64,000 bases of DNA from Mycobacteriales bacterium. Lineage in GTDB: Bacteria > Actinomycetota > Actinomycetes > JAFAQI01 > DASSKL01. The translations under genes and the position numbers were made by a program. The notes under the pieces are model-generated. The model had not been told where the DNA came from. It did no database searches and saw only the letters and a program-made list of their open reading frames with translations. Location: assembly GCA_035690485.1 (NCBI GenBank), contig DASSKL010000091.1, forward strand, positions 1 through 64,000, given 5' to 3'. Positions 39,091-48,454 of this stretch are shown piece by piece (within the stretch, counting starts at the first letter, position 1; each line of letters starts with the position of its first letter).

Positions 39091-39993
39091 TCAGCGCGCT
39101 CCGGTGGCGGCGGCGGTCTCGACCTGCTGCCAGAAGCCGGTCAGCACCTCGGCGGTGCGCTCGGTGTTCTCGACCGCCGGCGAGTGGATCGAGTCGGGGA
39201 TCTCGACGTAGTCGGCGCCCAGCCGGGCCGCCATCTCCTTCTGGACGGCCGGCGGCCAGGCGTCGTCCGCGGCGCCGTGCGCAATCAGCAGCGGCAGCCC
39301 GCGGTCGCGCAGCGCGTCGGTGAGATCCGGCTCGCCGACCAGGTCCTGCGCCATCGCGGCCAGCCCCGCCGGGTTGTTGGCGAGGAACCGCACGCCCAGG
39401 AACTCCCGCACGTCGGGGGGTGCGGCGATCGCGGCCGGGTCGGTGTTGAGCTGGTCGGCGGCCTGCCACACCGCGGCGACGCCGCCCTGCTCGAGGATCG
39501 GTCGCAGGAAACCGAGGGTGTCGGCGGTCGGCGGTGGGATGCCGGCCGGCCCGCTGCCGAGCAAGGTGTAGGACGCCACGCCGGTCAGGCCCGACAGCAC
39601 CGCCCGCCGGCAGACGAGCCCGCCGAACGAGTGACCCACCAAGTGCGCGGGCGCGCCGTCGCGGACGGTGTCGAACGCGACGGCCACGTCGGCGGCCAGC
39701 GCCTCGATCGCGTAGGCGGCCTCGTCGTCGGGGCCGGTCGACTCGTACTGCCCGCGCAGGTCGACCGCCCAGGCCGGGTGACCGGCGGCGGCGAGCAGGG
39801 GCAGCAGCGCCTGGAAGTCCTCCTTGCTGCCGGTGAACCCGGGCACCAGCAGCACCGGGGACCGGCGAGGGGCGGCGGCCGGGACGTCGGCGCGCAGCGC
39901 CGCGAGGTCGCCAAGGGGCCCCGCGGGGAGCCGGCACGGGTGCACGTTGGCGGCGCGCGCCATCGTCCGCGGAACGCTCAGCGCAGACACCAC
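39091..39993 (-). CDS. Alpha/beta hydrolase
   Basis: The 300-residue hydrolase has the oxyanion strand LLVPGFTGSKEDF, the nucleophile elbow GHSFGG, the acid in AHGAADDAWP, and the His in DSIHSPAVEN. It is a probable esterase, lipase or lactonase; the substrate is unknown. GTG 39993 has GAGG just upstream; ATG 39963 (MARAANVHP) is an alternative. A TAGGCT -10 candidate on the minus strand is at 40054-40059, opposite the TACCCT box of the ParA gene. It is upstream of and coupled to the binding-lipoprotein gene. Confidence 0.85.
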   Translation of the reverse strand: MVSALSVPRTMARAANVHPCRLPAGPLGDLAALRADVPAAAPRRSPVLLVPGFTGSKEDFQALLPLLAAAGHPAWAVDLRGQYESTGPDDEAAYAIEALAADVAVAFDTVRDGAPAHLVGHSFGGLVCRRAVLSGLTGVASYTLLGSGPAGIPPPTADTLGFLRPILEQGGVAAVWQAADQLNTDPAAIAAPPDVREFLGVRFLANNPAGLAAMAQDLVGEPDLTDALRDRGLPLLIAHGAADDAWPPAVQKEMAARLGADYVEIPDSIHSPAVENTERTAEVLTGFWQQVETAAATGAR

Positions 39994-40067
39994 CTCAGGA
40001 CAGAGAGAATGCGGCGAAATCGGGCGTTTTTCCCGCGATATGGCCGCGACCGAAGCCTACCTGCCGT

Positions 40068-40073
40068 TACCCT
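40068..40073 (+). promoter_or_regulatory. -10 box upstream of the ParA-family gene
   Basis: TACCCT would start transcription near 40080, leaving about 70 nt before GTG 40150. The divergent hydrolase promoter box is 9 bp away. Confidence 0.4.
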
Positions 40074-40149
40074 GGACGTGCGTCCTGAGGCGCGCCCGAA
40101 GCGGTGCATCCGAGGCGCGCTCCTCTCCTCCTCGCGAAGCTGGACTGCC

Positions 40150-40998
40150 GTGCCTGCTGGTGTCGCCCGCGTCATCGCCGTCGCCAACCAGAAGGGCGGG
40201 GTCGCGAAGACGACGACCGTCGCTTCGCTCGGGGTCGCCCTGCACGAGCTCGGCCGCCGGGTGCTGCTGGTCGACCTCGACCCCCAGGCGTGCCTGACGT
40301 TCTCGCTCGGTCTCGACCCGGAGGCCCTCGAGCTCTCGACGCACGACGTGCTGCTCGGCCGGGTGTCGGCCCGGATGGCCGTGCAGCCGACGGCCGACGG
40401 GCCCGACCTCCTGCCGGCCACCATCGACCTCGCCGGCTGCGAGGCGATGCTGCTCACCCGCACCGGCCGCGAGTTCGCCTTGCGCGGCGCCCTCGAGGAC
40501 CAGCTGTCCGCCTACGACGTCGTGCTGCTCGACTCGCCGCCCTCGCTCGGCGTCATGACGATCAACGTGCTCACGGCTGCCGACGAGGTGATGATCCCGC
40601 TGCAGTGCGAGACGCTCTCGCACCGTGGCGTCGGCCAGCTTCTCGACACCGTGCACGAGGTCCAGCGACTCACCAACCGCGACCTGCAAGTCCTCGGGGT
40701 CCTTCCGACGTTGTACGACGCGCGCACCACCCACGCCCGCGAGGTGCTTGCCGACGTCACGTCCCGCTACGGGCTCCCGGTGCTCGAGCCGGCGATCGCG
40801 AAGTCGGTGCGGTTCGCCGAGGCGCCGGCCGCGGGCCGGTCGGTGCTCAGGACGGCCGGCCGCACGCCGGGCGCGCAGGCCTACCGCGCGCTGGCGCGGA
40901 CGCTGATGGGCATGCCCGCCGCGGATCCCGCGGTGGTCGTGCCCGAGCCGGGCCCCGAGCCCGCGGTCGTGATCGACCTCGCGCAGGTCCCCCGGTGA
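40150..40998 (+). CDS. ParA/MinD-family ATPase (Soj-like, Rv3213c type)
   Basis: The 282-residue P-loop ATPase has the deviant Walker A KGGVAKTTT (in IAVANQKGGVAKTTTVASLG), VDLDPQACLT, Walker B VVLLDSPPSLG and PLQCETLSHRG. There is no ParB gene beside it, so it is an orphan ParA relative rather than the chromosome-segregation pair. GTG 40150 (MPAGVARVIAV) is chosen; an in-frame GTG at 40078 is only 4 nt past the -10 box and adds a basic, atypical segment. The stop overlaps the zinc-ribbon gene (GTGA). This order (ParA, zinc ribbon, helicase) is seen in other actinobacteria. Confidence 0.88.
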   Translation: MPAGVARVIAVANQKGGVAKTTTVASLGVALHELGRRVLLVDLDPQACLTFSLGLDPEALELSTHDVLLGRVSARMAVQPTADGPDLLPATIDLAGCEAMLLTRTGREFALRGALEDQLSAYDVVLLDSPPSLGVMTINVLTAADEVMIPLQCETLSHRGVGQLLDTVHEVQRLTNRDLQVLGVLPTLYDARTTHAREVLADVTSRYGLPVLEPAIAKSVRFAEAPAAGRSVLRTAGRTPGAQAYRALARTLMGMPAADPAVVVPEPGPEPAVVIDLAQVPR

Positions 40999-41297
40999 GC
41001 ACGTTCGACCGGGTCCGGCCGCGCACCCCCGACCGCGACGCGTCGCTGCCCTCCGAGCGCGCCGACCTCTCGGGCCGGCGGGCGCTCTTCTCCGACGGCG
41101 TAGAGGTGTCGGTCCCCGGCTCCCTCGTCGTCGCCTGCTCGCGCTGCGGTCGGCGTACGGCCGTCGATCCGCTGCGGGCGGTCGCGACGCTGGTCCCGAG
41201 CCTGCACCTGTGGCCGTTGCGCCGCCGCTACCCCTCGCTGGTGCGCTGCCCGGCCTGCCACCAGCGCGCGTGGGCGCGCCTGTCGATCCACCTGTAG
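40995..41297 (+). CDS. Small zinc-ribbon protein coupled to the ParA gene
   Basis: The 100-residue protein has a polar start (MSTFDRVRPRTPDRDASLPS) and a zinc ribbon made of CSRC (about 51-54) and CPAC (about 87-90). Between them lies TAVDPLRAVATLVPSLHLWP. It overlaps the ParA stop as GTGA, so it is made with the ATPase and may be its partner or adaptor. I do not recognise a named family. It is convergent with the metallophosphatase gene. Confidence 0.75.
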   Translation: MSTFDRVRPRTPDRDASLPSERADLSGRRALFSDGVEVSVPGSLVVACSRCGRRTAVDPLRAVATLVPSLHLWPLRRRYPSLVRCPACHQRAWARLSIHL

Positions 41298-41310
41298 CGG
41301 GGGCCTCGGC

Positions 41311-41802
41311 TCAGAGGCGGTGCAGGGTCACGTCGGTCAGCCGGCCGTCGGCCGCCGTCGCGGTCAGGTAGGTGTAGTGCGGCTGGCGGCGCCGGTCGGT
41401 CGGCGATCCGGGGTTGAGCAGCCGCAGGCCGCTCTCCGCGGTCGTGTCCCAGGGGATGTGGCTGTGCCCGAAGACCAGCACGTCGGTGTCGGGGAACGTC
41501 GCGGCGCACCGGCGTTCGCGGCCGGCCGCACTGCCGGTCTCGTGGACGACGGCGAGGCGTACGCCGGCCAGCTCGGCCCGCGCCACCTCGGGCAGGCGGG
41601 CCCGCAGCTCGGGCCCGTCGTTGTTGCCCCACACGCCGATCAGCCGCGGCGCCCGTGCCTCCAGGCGGTCGAGCAGCGCGGCGTCGACCCAGTCCCCGGC
41701 GTGCACGACCACGTCGGCGGCGTCGACGGCCGCCCACAACGCGGCCGGGAGGTCACGCGCCCGCCGGGGGACGTGCGTGTCGGAGACCAGCAGCAGCCGC
41801 AC
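41311..41802 (-). CDS. YfcE-type metallophosphoesterase
   Basis: The 163-residue calcineurin-like phosphoesterase has all metal motifs: SDTHVP, HAGDWVD, GNND, VVHETG and FGHSHIP. It hydrolyses phosphodiesters or phosphoproteins; the natural substrate is unknown. GTG 41802 lies 9 bp past the stop of the upstream helicase gene, so it is probably the second gene of that operon. Confidence 0.9.
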   Translation of the reverse strand: MRLLLVSDTHVPRRARDLPAALWAAVDAADVVVHAGDWVDAALLDRLEARAPRLIGVWGNNDGPELRARLPEVARAELAGVRLAVVHETGSAAGRERRCAATFPDTDVLVFGHSHIPWDTTAESGLRLLNPGSPTDRRRQPHYTYLTATAADGRLTDVTLHRL

Positions 41803-41811
41803 TCGCGCGGG

Positions 41812-43446
<1,635 letters not shown>

Positions 43447-43605
43447 ACGAATACAGCCTTCCGCAGTGCGGAGGCCGGTCGTGGCGCCGCATCGCTGCCC
43501 GCGCCCGGCCGGAGCCGGGGGGCGGCGACGCCTCGCATACGCCGATGCTCGGCGCTCCGCGGTTTTCGTCGTACGTCTCGGTGCCGCGACGCGGCGCCGG
43601 ACAGT

Positions 43606-43624
43606 CGGTGACCTCGTGTCACCG
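43606..43624 (-). ncRNA. Hairpin at the 5' end of the DEAD-helicase leader
   Basis: CGGTGAC-CTCGT-GTCACCG pairs perfectly, and CCGGA/TCCGG extends the stem with a bulge. It would sit within the first 25 nt of the helicase transcript starting near 43629. The leader (43447-43629) holds no gene. DEAD-helicase leaders are often autoregulatory, but that is inference here. Confidence 0.35.
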
Positions 43625-43635
43625 TCCGGTACAAC

Positions 43636-43641
43636 ATGCTA
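43636..43641 (-). promoter_or_regulatory. -10 box for the DEAD-helicase gene
   Basis: TAGCAT on the minus strand, about 190 nt upstream of the TTG start. It is the only TANNNT-like box I noticed in the divergent region for this strand. Confidence 0.35.
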
Positions 43642-43674
43642 CCCGGTGATCGTGTTCCCGTCCGGCGGCGACGC

Positions 43675-43680
43675 TAGTGT
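43675..43680 (+). promoter_or_regulatory. -10 box, leaderless, ferritin-like gene
   Basis: TAGTGT ends 7 nt before GTG 43688. Confidence 0.5.
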
Positions 43681-43687
43681 CGCGACG

Positions 43688-44365
43688 GTGACCACCACCC
43701 CGGGCGCCGGCATGGACCCCGAGACCTACCGGCAGGCAGTGATCGATCTCCTCGGGGTGCTGGCCTACGCCGAGCTCACGGCGTTCGAGCGGCTGGCCGC
43801 CGACGCCAAGCTCGCGCCGACGATCTCCGACAAGGCTGCGCTGGCGGGGATGGCGGCGGCGGAGTTCGCCCACTTCCGCCGGCTGCACGACCGCCTCGAG
43901 GAGATGGGGGTCAACGCCGAGGACGCCATGCGCCCGTTCGTCGCCCCGCTCGAGGCCTGGCACGAGTCGACGGCGACGTCGGACTGGGTCGAGGGGCTCG
44001 TCACGGCCTACGTCGGCGACTCGATCGCCGCCGACTTCTACCGCGAGGTGGCGGAGTACGTCGACGCCGACACGAAGGCGCTCGTGCTGGAGGTGCTCGC
44101 CGACACCGGGCACGCGGGGTTCGCGGTCGAGCGGGTGCGGCAGTTCACCACCGACGACCCGACGGCAGCCGGCCGGCTGGCGCTGTGGGCGCGCCGGCTC
44201 GTGGGGGAGGCGCTGACCCAGGCACAGCGGGTGGCCGTGGACCGCGAGGCGCTGGCCCGCCTGCTCGTGGGCGGCAGCGGCGACATCGCCGAGGTGGCTC
44301 GGCTGCTGACCCGGCTCACCGACCGGCACTCGCAGCGGATGGCCGCGCTCGGCCTGTCGGCCTGA
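43688..44365 (+). CDS. Ferritin-like fold protein (Rv3210c-like)
   Basis: The 225-residue all-helical protein has carboxylate/His positions of a di-iron ferritin-like bundle: YAELTAFERL, AAAEFAHFRRLHDRLEEMG, and YVGDSIAADFYREVAEY. It resembles the MiaE-like/ferritin-like family encoded beside the DEAD helicase in mycobacteria. Hydroxylase or iron-handling roles are possible; none is established. GTG 43688 is fixed by the leaderless -10 box. It is convergent with the DUF3107 gene, 2 bp apart. Confidence 0.8.
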   Translation: MTTTPGAGMDPETYRQAVIDLLGVLAYAELTAFERLAADAKLAPTISDKAALAGMAAAEFAHFRRLHDRLEEMGVNAEDAMRPFVAPLEAWHESTATSDWVEGLVTAYVGDSIAADFYREVAEYVDADTKALVLEVLADTGHAGFAVERVRQFTTDDPTAAGRLALWARRLVGEALTQAQRVAVDREALARLLVGGSGDIAEVARLLTRLTDRHSQRMAALGLSA

Positions 44366-44367
44366 GC

Positions 44368-44598
44368 TCAGACCGCGCCGAAGCCCACCCGCCGGGTCTC
44401 CGACTCCGCGATCTCGACGTAGGCCAACTTCTCGGCCGGCACCAGGACGCGACGGCCCTTCTCGTCGACGAGCGAGAGCACGCCGCCCGAGCCGGTCTTC
44501 ACCGCGGCCGCGACGGCCTTCTCGATCTCGTCGGCGGTCTGGGCGCTCTCGACGGTGAGCTCGCGGGGGGCGTACTGCACCCCGATCTTGACCTCCAC
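44368..44598 (-). CDS. DUF3107 protein
   Basis: The 76-residue actinobacterial protein reads MEVKIGVQYAPRELTVES with ADEIEKAVAAAV and GRRVLVPAEKLAYVEI, the DUF3107 pattern. GGAGG is 4 nt before GTG 44598. It follows the TetR gene with a 46-bp gap, in the same order as mycobacterial Rv3208/Rv3208A. Function unknown; probably a small cytoplasmic alpha-beta protein. Confidence 0.9.
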   Translation of the reverse strand: MEVKIGVQYAPRELTVESAQTADEIEKAVAAAVKTGSGGVLSLVDEKGRRVLVPAEKLAYVEIAESETRRVGFGAV

Positions 44599-44644
44599 GG
44601 ATCCTCCGTCTCGTCGCGCTGTCGGGAAACGCCTGAGCGCAAGC

Positions 44645-45286
44645 CTAGTGACCGGTCTCCGGTTGCGGCTCTGCCCGGGGGAAGCCGGAGATGCCCCGCC
44701 AGGCCAGGCCGGTCATCAGCGCGATCGCGCGCTCCTTGTCGAGGTGCTGCTCCGCGCCGACGCTCATCCACCAGCGGGCGCTGATCTCCGCGAGGCCCTC
44801 GAGCCCGCAGGACAGCAGCTCGGCCTCGCCCCCCGACAGGCCGGTGTCGGCCGCGATCGTGTCGGCGATCGCCTGGACCGACGAGCGCAGGGACCCCTCG
44901 ACCCGGTCGCGGACAGCGGGCTCGTTGCGCAGGTCCGACTCGAACACCAGCCGGAACGCGCCGCTCTCGTCGCTGACGAAGTCGTAGTAGGCGCGGATGC
45001 TCTCGGCGACCCGAAGCCGGTTGTCGGTCGTCGACGCGAGCGCCTTGCGGACGGCACGCGCCAACGCGTCGCAGTGCTCGTCGAGCAGCGCGAGGTAGAG
45101 CTCGAGCTTGCCCGGAAAGTGCTGGTAGAGCACGGGTTTGCTGACCCCGGCGACCTCGGCGATGTCGTCCATCGCCGCGGCGTGGTAGCCCTGCGCGACG
45201 AAGACCTCCTGGGCCGCGGTCAGCAGCTGGCGGCGCCGGGCGCTGCGGGGCAGCCGCCGGCGTGACGCGGAAGGCTCCTCGCTCAG
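44645..45286 (-). CDS. TetR-family transcriptional regulator (Rv3208-like), CTG start
   Basis: The helix-turn-helix is MDDIAEVAGVSKPVLYQHFPGK, followed by a ligand domain with ALASTTDNRLRVAESIRAYY and RWWMSVGAEQHLDKERA. ATG 45172 cannot be the start, because the conserved first helix (RRRQLLTAAQEVFVAQGYHAA) is encoded upstream in frame. The only plausible start is CTG at 45284-45286, which overlaps the upstream TGA as CTGA and gives MSEEPSASRRRLPRSARRRQ, 213 residues. Translation coupling to the acidic gene at 45283 would help such a weak start. The regulated genes are unknown; DUF3107 and itself are candidates. Confidence 0.85.
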   Translation of the reverse strand: MSEEPSASRRRLPRSARRRQLLTAAQEVFVAQGYHAAAMDDIAEVAGVSKPVLYQHFPGKLELYLALLDEHCDALARAVRKALASTTDNRLRVAESIRAYYDFVSDESGAFRLVFESDLRNEPAVRDRVEGSLRSSVQAIADTIAADTGLSGGEAELLSCGLEGLAEISARWWMSVGAEQHLDKERAIALMTGLAWRGISGFPRAEPQPETGH

Positions 45287-45537
45287 CGGTACTCGTCCTC
45301 GTCGAGCTCGACCTCGCGCGCCTGATCGGCGGCGTCGGCCTCGTCGGCCTCGACCGGCAGCGTGGGCCGGTAGGGCGCCTCGTCGCCGTGCAGCGGTTGC
45401 CGCTGCTCCTGGGCGTCGGCCTCAGGCGTCTCGACCCCGACTTCGGTCGCTCCAGCTCGCTCCACCGCCGCTTCGGCGTCCGTGGCCGACTGCTCCTGCT
45501 CGAGTTCGTCGTCACCGGGGGTCTCGAAGTCGGGCAT
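45283..45537 (-). CDS. Small acidic protein of unknown function upstream of tetR
   Basis: The 84-residue protein is rich in Glu, Asp and Ala with no hydrophobic segment and no recognised domain. It starts MPDFETPGDDELEQEQSATD and ends ELDEDEYR. It is probably disordered. A strong SD (GAGGAGGAG) precedes the ATG, so it is translated well, and its stop overlaps the CTG start of the TetR gene. Its main role could be translational coupling of the regulator (inference). Confidence 0.6.
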   Translation of the reverse strand: MPDFETPGDDELEQEQSATDAEAAVERAGATEVGVETPEADAQEQRQPLHGDEAPYRPTLPVEADEADAADQAREVELDEDEYR

Positions 45538-45586
45538 GTCTCCTCCTCGACGTGCGGTGGCGGCTGGGATCAGCGTCCCCCACCGC

Positions 45587-46507
45587 TCAGGGAAGGCGCT
45601 GATCGGGGTCGAGCAAGGGCGCGAAGAGATCGCCGACCTCCTCGACCCGGGCGAGCACCTCGGCCGACGTGAACCGCAGGTCGTCCGGACTGCGGCAATC
45701 CTCTACCTCTGCCCAGGTGACCGGCGTCGACACGGTCGGCGCGGCCCGCGCCCGCAGCGAGTAGACGGCGACGGTCGTCTTCGCCGCGTTGTTCTGGGAC
45801 CAGTCGACGAGCACCTTGCCGCGGCGCAGCGCCTTCTTCATGTTGCTCACCACCAGGTCCGGCCGGTCGCGCTCCAGCCGCTCGGCCAGCCGGCGGGCGT
45901 AGCCGTGCACGTCCTGCCACGGACGTCCGGGGACGAGCGGCACGTAGAGCTGCAGCCCCTTGGAGCCGCTGGTCTTGGGCCACGCCGACAGGCCCTCCTC
46001 GCCCAGCGCGGCCCGGATCAGCCGCGCCACCTCGCAGCACTCGACGATCGTCGCCGGTGGGCCCGGGTCGAGGTCGTAGACCATGAGGTCCGGCGGCGCG
46101 GCCGCGCCGTCCCTGCCGACCTTCCACATCGGCACGTGCAACTCGATCGTCGCGAGGTTCGCGGCCCAGACGAGCGTGGCGAGCTCGCAGACCACGGCGT
46201 ACGTCGTCACCGTCCGCGACTTCGTCGAGCCGGGCGTCGGCAGCGGCACGGTCCGGACCCACTCGGGAGCGTGGGAGGGCGCGTTCTTCTGGAAGAACGG
46301 CTCCGCCTCGACGCCCTCGGGGTAGCGCTTGAACGTCAGCGGCCGGTCGGCGAGGTGCGGGAGCAGCACCGGCGCGATGCGGGAGTAGTAGTCGATGACC
46401 TCGCCCTTGGTGAACCCCGTCTCCGGGTAGAGCACCTTGTCGAGGTTCGACAGCGACAGGCGCCGGCCGTCGACCTCGACCGTGACGCGTGGGTCAGCCG
46501 GGCTCAC
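45587..46507 (-). CDS. ligD: NHEJ polymerase (LigD polymerase-domain protein)
   Basis: The 306-residue stand-alone archaeo-eukaryotic-primase-type polymerase has LSNLDKVLYPETGFTKGEVI, FFQKNAPSHAPEW, the metal Asp pair in VYDLDPGP, TSGSKGLQLYVPL and VLVDWSQNNAAKTTVAVYSLR. It fills and adds nucleotides at broken ends during non-homologous end joining with Ku. In many bacteria it is fused to the ligase; here the ligase is the next gene, overlapping by 14 bp. GTG 46507 gives MSPADPRVTVEV. No phosphoesterase domain is present in either protein. Confidence 0.9.
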   Translation of the reverse strand: MSPADPRVTVEVDGRRLSLSNLDKVLYPETGFTKGEVIDYYSRIAPVLLPHLADRPLTFKRYPEGVEAEPFFQKNAPSHAPEWVRTVPLPTPGSTKSRTVTTYAVVCELATLVWAANLATIELHVPMWKVGRDGAAAPPDLMVYDLDPGPPATIVECCEVARLIRAALGEEGLSAWPKTSGSKGLQLYVPLVPGRPWQDVHGYARRLAERLERDRPDLVVSNMKKALRRGKVLVDWSQNNAAKTTVAVYSLRARAAPTVSTPVTWAEVEDCRSPDDLRFTSAEVLARVEEVGDLFAPLLDPDQRLP

Positions 46508-47477
46508 GGACCACCTCCGCCGGTGCCTTGTCGGGACGCAGCCCGCGCCAGGACGGGTGGCGCAACCGCCCGTCCTGGGTCCACTCGGTGAACACGACCT
46601 CGCCCACGAGCTCGGGACGTACCCACCGCGCGTCGCGGGCGTGCTCCCGCGGCACCGGCTCCGCAAACGGCGGGTCGTCCGCCGCGAGCGGAGCGAGGTC
46701 GGCCTGCAGCTCGCGCAGGGCTCGGTCGGTGAAGCCGGTGCCGACGTGCCCGGCGTAGCGCAGGCCGGTCTCGTCGTAGACGCCGAGCAGCAGCGACCCG
46801 AGACCGCCGGTCCGCCGCCCCTGGCCGGGTTTCCAGCCGCCGACGACGACCTCCTGCATGCGCGCGTGCTTGACCTTCAGCCAGCAGTCGGACCGCCGGC
46901 CGGGGAAGTAGTGAGAGCCGAGCCGCTTCGCGACGACGCCCTCGAGCCCGCTGGACTTCGACGCGGCGAACACCGCCTCCCCCTCACCCGGCGAGCCGGC
47001 GCCGGAGAACCACGGCGGGGTCTGCCAGTGCGGGCCGTCGAGAGCGAGCGAGTCAAGCAGGTCGCGACGCTGCTCGTAGGGGCGCCCGATCGTCGGCGTG
47101 CCCCCGAGGTGCAGCACGTCGAAGACGAGCAGCCGCGCGGGCACCTCGGCGGCCAGCCGGCGCACCGCCGACGGGTCGGTCACGTGCATCCGTGACTGCA
47201 GCCGCGAGAAGGACGGCCGCCCGGCGGCGTCGAGGGCGACGATCTCGCCGTCGAGGATCACGGCCCGGCCGCCGAGCGCGGCCGGCAGCGACGCGAGCTC
47301 CGGGTAGGAGACCGACACGTCGCGGTCGTTGCGCGAGAGCACTCGCGCCCGGCCGTCCTCGACGTAGACGATCGCGCGCACGCCGTCCCACTTGAACTCG
47401 TAGCCGTACGCCGTGTCCTCGGTGGGCAGCTCGCTGCGGGCCACGGCGAGCATCGGCGCCACCGCGGGAAGCGGCAT
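46494..47477 (-). CDS. ligD: ATP-dependent DNA ligase (LigD ligase-domain protein)
   Basis: The 327-residue ligase has the nucleotidyl Lys in YEFKWDGVRA (KxDG motif I), VILDGEIVAL (motif III region), the motif IV-like GLEGVVAKRLGS, and WLKVKHAR (motif V). An OB-fold domain follows (VVVGGWKPGQG to FTEWTQDGRLRHPSWRGLR). It seals ends in NHEJ together with the polymerase encoded downstream and Ku at 48455. The ATG overlaps the stop of the DMT gene by one base (TGATG). It is the usual size for the isolated ligase domain of LigD. Confidence 0.92.
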   Translation of the reverse strand: MPLPAVAPMLAVARSELPTEDTAYGYEFKWDGVRAIVYVEDGRARVLSRNDRDVSVSYPELASLPAALGGRAVILDGEIVALDAAGRPSFSRLQSRMHVTDPSAVRRLAAEVPARLLVFDVLHLGGTPTIGRPYEQRRDLLDSLALDGPHWQTPPWFSGAGSPGEGEAVFAASKSSGLEGVVAKRLGSHYFPGRRSDCWLKVKHARMQEVVVGGWKPGQGRRTGGLGSLLLGVYDETGLRYAGHVGTGFTDRALRELQADLAPLAADDPPFAEPVPREHARDARWVRPELVGEVVFTEWTQDGRLRHPSWRGLRPDKAPAEVVREPG

Positions 47478-48355
47478 CAGGCGAGCGTCTCGCCGACGCG
47501 TACGCCGTCGGCCCCGGGATCCGGCGCGGCGGTGGCCGCCTCGGGGTTGCCGCGGTGGGCGAGCGCGAGCGCGCCGGCCAGTGTCAGGCAGAACCCGACC
47601 GCGTCGGTGACGCCCTGCCCGGGGCTCGGGTGGTCGCCGAGCAGTGCCAGCCCGATGCCGGCCGGCACCAGCGTCGAGGTCGCGGTCACGGCTGCCGTCG
47701 TCACGGTCACCGACCCGCGCTGGAACGCCTGCGCGCTGACCAGCAGCCCGACCAGCCCGCCCAGGCAGAGCGCGTAGAACGCCGGGTCGGTCACCACGTG
47801 CAGCGGGCTCGTCGGGTCGGCGAGCACGCGGGCGCCGATGCCCGAGGAGCTGAAGCCCAGCCCGGCGATCGTGCCCAGTGCGAACGACGAGGCGCCGCGA
47901 CGCGACGCCGCCGCCCCGAGCGCGAAGATCGCACCGACGGAGCCGAGGAGTGCGGCACGCGCGGTGAAGTCGACGTGCGACGGACCGTCGTCGCCTGCCG
48001 ACGACGCGAGCAGCCCGAGGCCGGTGACGACGACCGCGATGGCACCCCACTCGCGCAGCCCGAGCCGGGTGTCGAGGAAGACCGCGGCGAGCACCGCGGT
48101 CCACGCCAGGCTGGAGGCGACGACCGCCTGCACCACGAACAGCGGCAGCGTGCGGATGGCCGCCAGCGACAACCCGAAACCGATCGCCTCGCAGAACATC
48201 GCGAGTACGTAGGTGCGGGAGTGGGCCAGCCGCAGCAGCAGCCGCGGGTCGAGGCGGACCTGCCGCTCGGTGCGGCGTACGGCCAGGGCCTGAAGCACCG
48301 TCGCGACGCCGTAGACGGCCGCCGAGGCGAACGCGCCCGCCAGCCCCCACTGCAT
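47477..48355 (-). CDS. DMT-family membrane transporter in the NHEJ operon
   Basis: The 292-residue protein has nine or ten hydrophobic segments, starting MQWGLAGAFASAAVYGVATVLQ and with LFVVQAVVASSLAWTAVLAAVF typical of DMT/EamA-like transporters. A role in DNA repair is not expected, yet it heads the transcript of the two LigD genes with one-base overlaps. A TACCGT box ends 6 nt before its ATG. The substrate is unknown. Its placement may simply couple expression of the repair genes to a leaderless promoter. Confidence 0.8.
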   Translation of the reverse strand: MQWGLAGAFASAAVYGVATVLQALAVRRTERQVRLDPRLLLRLAHSRTYVLAMFCEAIGFGLSLAAIRTLPLFVVQAVVASSLAWTAVLAAVFLDTRLGLREWGAIAVVVTGLGLLASSAGDDGPSHVDFTARAALLGSVGAIFALGAAASRRGASSFALGTIAGLGFSSSGIGARVLADPTSPLHVVTDPAFYALCLGGLVGLLVSAQAFQRGSVTVTTAAVTATSTLVPAGIGLALLGDHPSPGQGVTDAVGFCLTLAGALALAHRGNPEAATAAPDPGADGVRVGETLA

Positions 48356-48361
48356 CCGAGA

Positions 48362-48367
48362 ACGGTA
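48362..48367 (-). promoter_or_regulatory. -10 box, leaderless, DMT-ligD operon
   Basis: TACCGT on the minus strand ends 6 nt before the ATG (48353-48355). It is divergent from the Ku gene promoter candidate TAGGGT (48412-48417). Confidence 0.5.
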
Positions 48368-48454
48368 GCGCCCGAGGCCGTGACGAGCCGGTACACACGG
48401 TCACCTGACGGGTAGGGTGATCTTGTTCGGACGTCGACCCGGGCGAGGGCAGTC

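Noticed and set aside
37453-39993. A full ABC import operon
   Set aside because: Only the binding lipoprotein and an unrelated alpha/beta hydrolase are present. No permease or ATPase gene flanks them.
38443-40149. Extension of the ParA gene far upstream on the plus strand
   Set aside because: The frame is open for more than 1.7 kb, but it lies opposite the binding-lipoprotein and hydrolase genes and has no protein features. ParA homology begins at GTG 40150.
40995-41297. ParB or chromosome-segregation partner beside the ParA gene
   Set aside because: The adjacent protein is a 100-residue zinc ribbon without ParB box-binding motifs, and no parS-like site was recognised nearby.
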